Source of the DNA: Solimonas sp036405815
GTDB taxonomy: Bacteria > Pseudomonadota > Gammaproteobacteria > Nevskiales > Nevskiaceae
DNA: 64,000 bases
Direction: 5' to 3'
NCBI GenBank assembly: GCA_036405815.1
Contig: DASWWX010000043.1
Coordinates: forward strand, 4,367-68,366
In this document: positions 1 to 7,806 of the stretch, piece after piece
How the letters are laid out: the number at the start of each line of letters is the position of its first letter
How positions within the stretch are numbered: the stretch's first letter is position 1
Program-made: the position numbers and the translations under genes
The notes under the pieces: model-generated
The model's input: only the letters and a program-made list of their open reading frames with translations
What the model was told of the DNA's origin: nothing
The model's database searches: none

Positions 1-315
1 CGCATCGGCGTCTCGGTGCTGTGCCCGGCCTTCGTACCAACCGGCATCGCCGACTCCAACTGCCAGCGCCCCGCCGAGTACGGCGCGCGCAACGCGCATC
101 CGATGGCACAGGCCGTCGAGGACATGGCGCGCAAGGCCGTGGCCAAGGGCCGCATCAGTGCGGCCGAAATCGCGGCGACGACGATGCAGGCCGTGCGCGA
201 GAACCGTTTCTACATCCTGACCCACGAGAAGACCAAGCTCGCGGTCGAAGGCCGACTGCGCCACATCCTCGACGGCCTGCCGCCGCACGACCCGATGACG
301 AGTCAGGCATTCTGA
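1..315 (+). CDS. Short-chain dehydrogenase/reductase, C-terminal part (cut by window edge)
   Basis: The frame is open from base 1 to a TGA, so only the last 104 residues are present. The segment RIGVSVLCPAFVPTGI fits the 'V..v.PG.v.T.i' strand and loop that follows the catalytic YxxxK helix in SDR enzymes. The rest, with 'MAQAVEDMARKAVAKGRISAAEIAATTMQAV' type helices (paraphrased), matches the usual SDR C-terminal region. The catalytic and nucleotide-binding parts lie outside the window, so the substrate cannot be judged. The next gene starts 5 bases downstream, which suggests one transcript with the DUF1214/DUF1254 pair. Confidence 0.75.
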   Translation, partial: RIGVSVLCPAFVPTGIADSNCQRPAEYGARNAHPMAQAVEDMARKAVAKGRISAAEIAATTMQAVRENRFYILTHEKTKLAVEGRLRHILDGLPPHDPMTSQAF

Positions 316-320
316 GCGGC

Positions 321-920
321 ATGACCTCCCGCCTTCGCACTGCACTCAGCCTCACCGCCACCGTGCTGGCCGCGGCCGTCGTCGGCGTGCTGTTGCTGCG
401 GCCGGTGCTGACCGCGCTGATGGAACGCAACAGCGTGCACAACGGCCCCTGGCGCACCAGCGCGACCACCGGCAGTGCCGACGGCAATCCCTGGGAGCGC
501 GCAGCCGTGGCGGTCGGCGGCCTCTATGCCATGCGCCGCGACGAGGCGATCTACTTCACCGCGTTCACGGATAGCGATGGCGCGCTGCTGCGCGGCGAGT
601 GCCGTTACCGCATCGAGGGTCCGACGCCACCGGCCCGTTGGTGGAGCCTGACCGCCTACGGCGAGGATCACTATCTGGTGCCCAACGCCGCGAACCGCTA
701 CGCGGTCAACGGCCGCAGCCTGCCGTCAGCCTCGCGCGATCGCATCGAGCTGGTGCTGACCGCGGACGCTGCCGACGCCGCACAACACGCCGATCGCCTG
801 CCGGTACCGGCGCAGGGCCCGTTCTCGGTCACGCTACGTCTTTACAACCCGCCGCCGGAGCTGGCCGCAAGCCTCGCGCAGGTGACGCTGCCGACTATCC
901 ACCGCGAGGCCTGCGCATGA
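321..920 (+). CDS. DUF1214-family membrane-anchored protein
   Basis: A 199-residue protein starting at ATG 321, immediately after the SDR stop. Residues about 5-30 form one hydrophobic segment (signal anchor). The remainder resembles the DUF1214 fold: 'ECRYRIEGPTPPARWWSLTAYG' type strand content, then 'NRYAVNGRSLP' and a C-terminal 'FSVTLRLYNP'. DUF1214 usually forms the C-terminal half of DUF1254-DUF1214 proteins. Here it is a separate short gene that overlaps the next gene by four bases (ATGA), implying translational coupling. No enzymatic function is known for the family. The family call is by recognition of the motif pattern. Confidence 0.7.
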   Translation: MTSRLRTALSLTATVLAAAVVGVLLLRPVLTALMERNSVHNGPWRTSATTGSADGNPWERAAVAVGGLYAMRRDEAIYFTAFTDSDGALLRGECRYRIEGPTPPARWWSLTAYGEDHYLVPNAANRYAVNGRSLPSASRDRIELVLTADAADAAQHADRLPVPAQGPFSVTLRLYNPPPELAASLAQVTLPTIHREACA

Positions 921-1528
921 GCTGGCGCGGCCATCTGCTGCTGTTCCTGATGCTGGTGCCGGTGTTCAACACGCTGGCGGTGCTGGCGCTGCCGCAGGTC
1001 ATCAATCGCATCGTCATGCAGCGCATGGCGAGCCAGGGCCTCGACGGCACCCGCCAATCCGCCGGAGACCCGGCGGTGCGCGCGCGCCAGGCGCAGATTC
1101 TGGAACGTGGTGGCGTCAACGTCGCCCTGCCCTCGCCGCGACCGGACGCCAGCGCGCGCACGGTGGTGCGCCTGAGCCCGGACCTGCTGTACACGGCCTG
1201 CGTGTTCGATCTGCGCGAACGCCCGTTGCGCGTGACGGCGCCCGGGCCCGACAGTTATTTCTCGATCTCCGGCTTTGCCGCCGACACCAGCAATTTCTTC
1301 GCCTTCAACGACCGCACGGCCGATATCGGTGCGGACGGCCGACGCTCGCTGGACCTGGTGCTGACCGACGGCGTTCGCCCCGTCGACACGGTACCGTCCG
1401 GCGCCAGGGTGATCGCCGCGCCGAGTGCGCGCGGCGTGATCCTGTTCCGCCTGCTGATTCCGGACGATGACGCGGTCGAGGCGCTGCAGCGGGAATTCCA
1501 GTTTCGTCAGCGGTGCGAACCGCTCTAG
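917..1528 (+). CDS. DUF1254-like membrane-anchored protein
   Basis: A 203-residue protein whose ATG overlaps the preceding stop codon. The N-terminus (WRGHLLLFLMLVPVFNTLAV) is a membrane anchor. The body contains 'SPDLLYTACVFDLRERPLRV' and 'YFSISGFAADTSNFFAFND', which resemble the DUF1254 core in which aromatic-rich strands form a beta barrel-like domain. Together with the upstream DUF1214 protein it looks like the two halves of a DUF1254-DUF1214 protein, split and in reversed order. Function is unknown. The pair probably forms a membrane-associated complex, which is inference. Confidence 0.65.
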   Translation: MSWRGHLLLFLMLVPVFNTLAVLALPQVINRIVMQRMASQGLDGTRQSAGDPAVRARQAQILERGGVNVALPSPRPDASARTVVRLSPDLLYTACVFDLRERPLRVTAPGPDSYFSISGFAADTSNFFAFNDRTADIGADGRRSLDLVLTDGVRPVDTVPSGARVIAAPSARGVILFRLLIPDDDAVEALQREFQFRQRCEPL

Positions 1529-1597
1529 GGCACTTCAATCTGTGACAGCCGGCGCGGTGCCGGCTAAGGTTCGGCACCGACCTTACGAGCCCGCCGC

Positions 1598-2278
1598 ATG
1601 ACCGCCACCTCCAGCGTCGCCGACGCCCTGCAGCACCGCATCTCCACCCGCGCCTTTCTGCCGACGCCGGTCACCGAAGGGGACATCCGCGCCCTGCTCG
1701 ATCTGGCGCGCTGGTCGCCGTCGGGCGGTAACCTGCAGCCCTGGAAGGTGATCGTGGTCTCCGGCGCTGCGCGCGATGCGGTGATCGCGCTCGCCAAGAA
1801 CTATCCCGGCGTCTTTCCCGCCGAGGACACCGACCAGCCGGTGTATCCGCCCAACCTCTGGGAGCCGTACCGCAGCCGCCGCTTCAAGATCGGCGAGGAC
1901 ATGTATGGCGTGCTGGGCATCCCGCGCGAGGACAAGGCGGCGCGCCTCAAATGGCTCGCCCGCAACTTCGAATTCTTCGGCGCGCCGGTCGGCGTGTTCT
2001 TCGTCATCGACACACGCATGGGACACGGCCAGTGGGCGCACCTGGGCATGTTCATGCAGTCGCTGGCGCTGGCCGCGCAGGCGCGCGGCCTCGGCACCTG
2101 TTTCCAGGAGTTCTGGGGCACGCTGCGCAAGACGCTGAAGACGCATTTTCAGTTGCCGGAACACGAGATGGTCTACTGCGGCATGGCGCTGGGCCACCCC
2201 GATCCGCAGGCGCCGGTCAATCGCCTGCGCAGCGAACGCGCGCCGGTGGACGAGTTCACGCGCTTCATCGCTGACTGA
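1598..2278 (+). CDS. Nitroreductase-family FMN oxidoreductase
   Basis: A 226-residue protein of normal length for the nitroreductase family. The N-terminal 'RISTRAFLPTPV' supplies the Arg-rich FMN phosphate contact. 'LARWSPSGGNLQPWKVIVV' is the characteristic S-x-x-N-x-Q-P-W segment. 'LGTCFQEFW' and the C-terminal 'MALGHPDPQAPVNRLRSER' match the second flavin-binding region. It likely reduces nitro, quinone or enone substrates with NAD(P)H in the cytoplasm; the true substrate is unknown. It stands alone between the DUF1254 gene and the M20 peptidase, with about 60 bases on each side. Confidence 0.88.
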   Translation: MTATSSVADALQHRISTRAFLPTPVTEGDIRALLDLARWSPSGGNLQPWKVIVVSGAARDAVIALAKNYPGVFPAEDTDQPVYPPNLWEPYRSRRFKIGEDMYGVLGIPREDKAARLKWLARNFEFFGAPVGVFFVIDTRMGHGQWAHLGMFMQSLALAAQARGLGTCFQEFWGTLRKTLKTHFQLPEHEMVYCGMALGHPDPQAPVNRLRSERAPVDEFTRFIAD

Positions 2279-2342
2279 ATTTCCTCAGGCACGCGCACCG
2301 GTCCGACACCTAGACTGCGCCCGCACCCACCGGAACCCTTTC

Positions 2343-3776
<1,434 letters not shown>

Positions 3777-3790
3777 TCGGGAGACCTGAC

Positions 3791-4531
3791 ATGTCCGCAT
3801 CCTCGGTGCACTACGAATTCGACGATGGCATCGCCGTCATCCGCCTCGACGACGGCAAGCGCAACGCGCTGTCGCCGCGTGTGTTGCGCGATCTCGGCCA
3901 GGCCCTGGATCGCGCCGAAGCCGACCGCGCCATCGTGATCCTCACCGGGCGGGACGAGGTGTTCTCCGCCGGCTTCGATCTCAAGGTCATGAAGTCCGGC
4001 GGCACCGACACGCTGCGCATGCTGGGCGCCGGCTACCGCCTGAGCGCGCGCGTGCTCGGCCATCCCTACCCCGTCATCGGGGCCTGCAACGGCCACGTGC
4101 TGGCGATGGGCGTGTTCTTGCTGCTGGCCTGCGATTACTCGATCGGCTGCAAGGGCGACTTCAAGGTTGCCGCCAACGAAGTCGCGCTGGGCCTGACGAT
4201 GCCGCGCGCCGGCGCCGCGATGCTGCGCCACCGCCTGACGCGCGCCGCGTTCCAGCGCGCGGTCCTGCTGTCCGAATACTTTCCGCCGGCAGCGGCACGC
4301 GAGGCCGGCTTCTTCGACGAACTGGTCGAGCCCGGCGCGCTGATGCAGCGCGCACGGACGCTGGCGGCAGAGTTCGCCAAGCTCGACCTGCGCGCGCATG
4401 CCGAATCCAAGCAACGCATCCGCGGCGACCTGATCCGCCAGATCCGCCGCGGCGTGCCACTGGACCTGGCCGACGCCCTGCGCGTCGCGCTGCGCGGCGG
4501 CAAGCCGCGCTCGAAGGTCGGCGCCGCTTGA
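3791..4531 (+). CDS. Enoyl-CoA hydratase/isomerase (crotonase) family protein
   Basis: A 246-residue crotonase-fold protein. 'AIVILTGRDEVFSAGFDLKVM' is the A-F-x-A-G-x-D-L CoA/oxyanion loop. 'ACNGHVLAMGVFLLLACDY' supplies the second oxyanion Gly. The catalytic region 'VALGLTMPRAGAAMLRHRL' lacks the usual E-x-x-x-G-x-x-P-x-G-G pattern of true hydratases, so isomerase or another crotonase activity is as likely as hydratase. It probably acts on a CoA thioester in fatty-acid or aromatic catabolism. It follows the M20 gene by 14 bases. Confidence 0.85.
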   Translation: MSASSVHYEFDDGIAVIRLDDGKRNALSPRVLRDLGQALDRAEADRAIVILTGRDEVFSAGFDLKVMKSGGTDTLRMLGAGYRLSARVLGHPYPVIGACNGHVLAMGVFLLLACDYSIGCKGDFKVAANEVALGLTMPRAGAAMLRHRLTRAAFQRAVLLSEYFPPAAAREAGFFDELVEPGALMQRARTLAAEFAKLDLRAHAESKQRIRGDLIRQIRRGVPLDLADALRVALRGGKPRSKVGAA

Positions 4532-4589
4532 AAGCACCGACTGACGCCGCAATGTTTGGTGCATCATCGGCGCAACGCGGAGCGCACTC

Positions 4590-4859
4590 ATGGCCACCGG
4601 CTGGGCACAGGACGGCGCGGTACAGGAACAGATTGACGCGACGGTCAAGGATGCCGTGCAGCGCGCCCGCAGCGGCCTGGCCGCCGGCCCTAGCCTGCGC
4701 CACTGCGTCGAATGCGGCGACGACATTCCGGAGGCACGCCGCCTGGCGATTCCCGGCGTGCGCCTCTGCGTGCCGTGTCAGCAGGCGCAGGATCGCGAGC
4801 GCGAGCGCGCGTTCAGCGGCTATAACCGGCGCGGCAGCAAGGATAGTCAGCTGCGATAG
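4590..4859 (+). CDS. DksA/TraR-type C4 zinc-finger small protein
   Basis: An 89-residue protein with one four-cysteine zinc finger: CVECGDDIPEARR, then RLCVPCQQAQ, as in the DksA/TraR C-terminal domain and YbiI-like short relatives. The N-terminal half is a helical region without the long DksA coiled coil, so it is not DksA itself. Such short paralogues may bind the RNA polymerase secondary channel, but this one is uncharacterised. It lies 58 bases after the crotonase gene and converges on the AraC regulator gene. Confidence 0.85.
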   Translation: MATGWAQDGAVQEQIDATVKDAVQRARSGLAAGPSLRHCVECGDDIPEARRLAIPGVRLCVPCQQAQDRERERAFSGYNRRGSKDSQLR

Positions 4860-4886
4860 CAACAGATGCCTGCATCACGCTGCGCG

Positions 4887-5948
4887 TCATGAACGCTCGC
4901 TCGGCGCGGCCAATACGCCGCTGACCAGACGCCGACGGTACTCGCTGGGACTGCAGCCCGCGCGATTGCGAAACGCGCGCGTGAAATTGGCCGAATCGCG
5001 AAAGCCCAGGGAGTATCCAATCTCGGTGACGCTGTGCGCGCCGCTGGACAGGCGCTCGCAGGCGATCTCGAACTGCAGCGTGCCGGCCAACGTGCGGTAC
5101 GAGGTGCCCTCGCGCTCCAGATAGCGGTTCAGCGTGCGCGTCGAGAGATTCAGCATCTTCGCCATTTCCTCCAGCGTCGGCACACCTTCACCCATGTCGC
5201 GGATAGTCATCACCATCCATTCCGACAACTGGCGCACCTCGGTCACCTGACGCACCAGGGCGCGGCACCGCTCCTCGGCAACCTGCAACGCATTGGGATC
5301 CGATAGCAGCAGCGGCAGCTGCCGAAGGTTCTCGGAGATCTCCAGTCGCACGAACGGACCCGGCCCGGCCTCGGAGTCGAAGCGGCAGGTCACGCCGCGC
5401 AGTTCGGCGTATCGCGACCGATGCAGCGGTTCGGGAATAGACAAGGTCAGCCGGCAAGGCGGGCGTCGTCCGCTGGCGAGATCGTCGATGTCGCGCAGCG
5501 CCGCAATCGCGATCGTTTCCAGGTGAAAGTTCAGGCAGACCGGGCTCATCGCCACCACCGGCGTGAACAGCATCTCGCCGCGATCGGCGCTGCCGGTATA
5601 GCGCAGCCGGAAGCTCGGCATCACCAACCGGAAGTAACGCGACACGAAGCGCAAGGCGTCGTCCAGCGTCGCGCTGCTGAGCATGCCGAAGCCGACCACG
5701 CTGTGCGTGCTCACCGACAGCAGCTTGCCGAGTTCGAACCCCAGCTCACTGCGCTGGCTGGCTTCCACGGCGCGTACCACCAGCCGGTCCACGTCGCCGA
5801 ACGCCATCTGCGCATCGGCCTGCTGCAGGTCTCGATCGGACAGTCCGACCGCCTGCATCAGCGCGCCGACATCGACGCCATAGCGCTGGAGAATCTCGCC
5901 GAGGCGCACGTAGTAGCGGGCGGGAACGAGCAGCTGTCGTGACGGCAT
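4887..5948 (-). CDS. AraC/XylS-family transcriptional regulator of the alkB region
   Basis: A 353-residue regulator. Residues about 20-200 resemble the arabinose-binding-like N-terminal domain of OruR-type AraC regulators (pattern 'GLSDRDL', 'GFELGKLLSVSTHSVVGFGM'). The last 100 residues carry two helix-turn-helices: 'PTLEEMAKMLNLSTRTLNRYL' is the first. 'SVTEIGYSLGFRDSANFTRAF' followed by 'GCSPSEYRR' is the second HTH and family signature. It is transcribed divergently from the AlkB-rubredoxin gene, and its start lies 33 bases from the first ATGACAA half-site. It is therefore the obvious candidate to bind the direct repeats at 5981-6008 and 7587-7615. An alkane or fatty-acid derivative as inducer is inferred. 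Confidence 0.9.
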   Translation of the reverse strand: MPSRQLLVPARYYVRLGEILQRYGVDVGALMQAVGLSDRDLQQADAQMAFGDVDRLVVRAVEASQRSELGFELGKLLSVSTHSVVGFGMLSSATLDDALRFVSRYFRLVMPSFRLRYTGSADRGEMLFTPVVAMSPVCLNFHLETIAIAALRDIDDLASGRRPPCRLTLSIPEPLHRSRYAELRGVTCRFDSEAGPGPFVRLEISENLRQLPLLLSDPNALQVAEERCRALVRQVTEVRQLSEWMVMTIRDMGEGVPTLEEMAKMLNLSTRTLNRYLEREGTSYRTLAGTLQFEIACERLSSGAHSVTEIGYSLGFRDSANFTRAFRNRAGCSPSEYRRRLVSGVLAAPSERS

Positions 5949-5980
5949 GGTCCGCTTCCGGATCGAGAGGCTGTCTCATT

Positions 5981-6039
5981 ATGACAATACGATGTCGGTA
6001 AATGACAAGTTCGCGTGGCCCGGAGATCGCAGCATCGCT
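5981..6039 (+). promoter_or_regulatory. Putative AraC operator and promoter module of alkB (copy 1)
   Basis: Two direct copies of ATGACAA (5981-5987 and 6002-6008) lie exactly 21 bp apart, two helical turns, as AraC-family dimers require. Twenty-five bases after the start of the second copy is TCGCAGCATCGCT (6027-6039). The same three elements with the same spacings recur at 7587-7645. The module lies between the divergent araC-like gene and the AlkB fusion gene. Binding by the neighbouring regulator is inference. Confidence 0.72.
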
Positions 6040-6063
6040 CCGCGTTCAAGGAGGAAGCGACCG

Positions 6064-7461
6064 ATGAATCCCACGATTTCCAAATCCCTGCCATCCACCC
6101 CGGCCTGGATCGACGGCAAGCGTTACTGGTGGCTGCTCAGCCCGGCGTTGCCGCTGCTGACCCTGATCGCGATTGCCGCAGGCTACAACACCGGCGTGGG
6201 TGCCTGGTTCTGGGCGATGCCGGTCCTGTTCTACGGGCTGGTGCCGGTGCTGGACCGTCTGATCGGCACCGATGCGGTGAATGCACCCGAGAGCGCCGTG
6301 ACGGGCCTCGAATCGGATCACTACTACCGCCGGATTGTCTTCGCCTATGTCCCGACCCAGTATGCGGTGACGCTGGCCGGCGCTTGGCTGGCGGTGCACG
6401 GCGGCCTGCCCTGGTGGGCGCTGGCGGGCCTGGCGATCAGCGTCGGCATCATCAATGGCGTCGGCATCAACACCGCACATGAACTCGGCCACAAGACCAA
6501 CCCGCTCGAACGTTGGCTGGCCAAGATCACGCTGGCGCCGGTGGCCTACGGCCACTTCTTCATCGAGCACAACAAGGGGCATCACAAGCACGTGGCGACG
6601 CCGGAGGACCCGGCCAGCTCGCGCATGGGTGAAACCTTCTGGGCCTTCCTGCCGCGCACGGTGTTCGGCAGCGTGCGGTCGGCCTGGCGTATCGAGCGCG
6701 CGCGCCTGATCCGCGACGGCAAGCCGGTGTTCTCGCACCACAACGAGATTCTGCAAGCCTGGGCCATGACAGTCCTGCTGTTCGGCGCGCTCACGGTCTG
6801 GCTTGGGCCCTGGGCTCTGCTGTTCCTGTTGGCGCAGGCGGCCTATGGCGCCTCGCTGCTGGAAGTCGTGAACTACCTAGAGCACTACGGCCTGTTGCGC
6901 CTGAAGGACGCCAGCGGCCGTTATGAGCGTTGTCAGCCGAAGCATTCCTGGAACAGCAATCACGTCGTCACGAACTTGCTGCTGTACCAGCTCCAACGAC
7001 ACTCCGATCACCACGCCAATCCGACGCGCCGCTATCAGAGCCTTCGCAACTTCGACGACAGTCCGCAGCTGCCCTCTGGCTACGCCTCGATGCTGCTGAT
7101 CGCCTACCTGCCGCCGCTGTGGTTCCGCGTCATGGACCCGCTGGTGGTCGCGCATCATCAGGGCGACCTGACCCGCGCCAGCCTGCATCCGCCGCGCCGA
7201 CAGGCCCTGCTGAAGCGCTGGATGAGCGTCGACAGTGCACCGGTTGCGACCGTGGCCTCGACCGCCTACAACGCCGCGTCCTCGGTAACGCCAGGCCTGC
7301 AGCACCAGTGCCCCAACTGTCGCTACGTCTACGACGAGGCGCTGGGATGCCCGGAAGAGGGCTACCCCCGCGGCACCCGCTGGGCATCGCTGCCGGCGGA
7401 CTGGTCCTGCCCGCACTGCGCCGTACGCGACAAGGCCGACTTCACACCGATCAAGGCCTGA
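6064..7461 (+). CDS. alkB: Alkane 1-monooxygenase fused to a C-terminal rubredoxin
   Basis: A 465-residue protein starting at ATG 6064 behind a strong AAGGAGGA site (6048-6055). It is an integral membrane di-iron hydroxylase: about six hydrophobic helices, with the three His clusters H139-ELG-H143, H169-NKG-HH (173-174) and H313-SD-HH (316-317), plus NYLEHYG near residue 274. It should hydroxylate the terminal carbon of medium or long alkanes. After a linker of about 25 residues comes a full rubredoxin domain with CPNC (416-419) and CPHC (449-452), so the electron donor is covalently attached. The domain ends in AVRDKADF, resembling AlkG1-type rather than AlkG2-type rubredoxins. Rubredoxin reductase is not in the window. 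Confidence 0.95.
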   Translation: MNPTISKSLPSTPAWIDGKRYWWLLSPALPLLTLIAIAAGYNTGVGAWFWAMPVLFYGLVPVLDRLIGTDAVNAPESAVTGLESDHYYRRIVFAYVPTQYAVTLAGAWLAVHGGLPWWALAGLAISVGIINGVGINTAHELGHKTNPLERWLAKITLAPVAYGHFFIEHNKGHHKHVATPEDPASSRMGETFWAFLPRTVFGSVRSAWRIERARLIRDGKPVFSHHNEILQAWAMTVLLFGALTVWLGPWALLFLLAQAAYGASLLEVVNYLEHYGLLRLKDASGRYERCQPKHSWNSNHVVTNLLLYQLQRHSDHHANPTRRYQSLRNFDDSPQLPSGYASMLLIAYLPPLWFRVMDPLVVAHHQGDLTRASLHPPRRQALLKRWMSVDSAPVATVASTAYNAASSVTPGLQHQCPNCRYVYDEALGCPEEGYPRGTRWASLPADWSCPHCAVRDKADFTPIKA

Positions 7462-7502
7462 TCCGGCACGGTACCTCGACGCCACTGGCACCCGTGAGGG
7501 GA

Positions 7503-7518
7503 GCCCCGCCTGCGGGGC
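7503..7518 (+). terminator. GC hairpin after alkB, possible weak terminator
   Basis: A perfect inverted repeat GCCCCGC/GCGGGGC (7503-7509 and 7512-7518) lies 41 bases after the alkB stop. There is no T-tract, so it could be an mRNA 3'-end stabiliser or a Rho-assisted end rather than an intrinsic terminator. Confidence 0.35.
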
Positions 7519-7586
7519 CGCTGGCGGCGGGGCCCGACGGAAGCGGCTTGTAGTGCTTTGCCGACATCGCCCTTGGCTGTCGCAAC

Positions 7587-7645
7587 ATGACAAGACGCTG
7601 ACTGATTATGACAAGCGATGCCGGCAACGGCCTCGCAGCATCGCT
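7587..7645 (+). promoter_or_regulatory. Putative AraC operator and promoter module of the transport operon (copy 2)
   Basis: ATGACAAG occurs at 7587-7594 and 7608-7615, again 21 bp apart. TCGCAGCATCGCT follows at 7633-7645, again 25 bases after the start of the second half-site. This reproduces the alkB promoter module at 5981-6039. It indicates that the transporter operon downstream is controlled by the same AraC-family protein. The intervening bases have largely diverged, so the conserved parts are probably functional. Confidence 0.7.
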
Positions 7646-7669
7646 GCCGAAGTCGAGGAAAGCCACGAC

Positions 7670-7747
7670 ATGACCTTCACGCCATCGCCAGCGACCACGC
7701 AGGACCCGGGCGCAGCGAATGCGGGGCGCGGTCGGCTCCTCGATTGA
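7670..7747 (+). CDS. Possible 25-residue leader ORF or gene relic
   Basis: An ATG 25 bases after the shared promoter 13-mer, preceded by GAGGAAAG (from about 7654), opens a 25-codon reading frame ending in TGA at 7747. Its position relative to the promoter module matches that of the alkB start codon. It has no recognisable domain and is rich in Pro, Ala and Gly. It may be a leader peptide upstream of the transporter gene, or the 5' relic of a deleted gene that once followed this promoter. Expression is not shown. Confidence 0.3.
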   Translation: MTFTPSPATTQDPGAANAGRGRLLD

Positions 7748-7806
7748 GCGGACGCTCGCCGCGCGGTCTCGAGCAGAAAGACAGAACGTATTCAGGGGGA
7801 GCCCTC

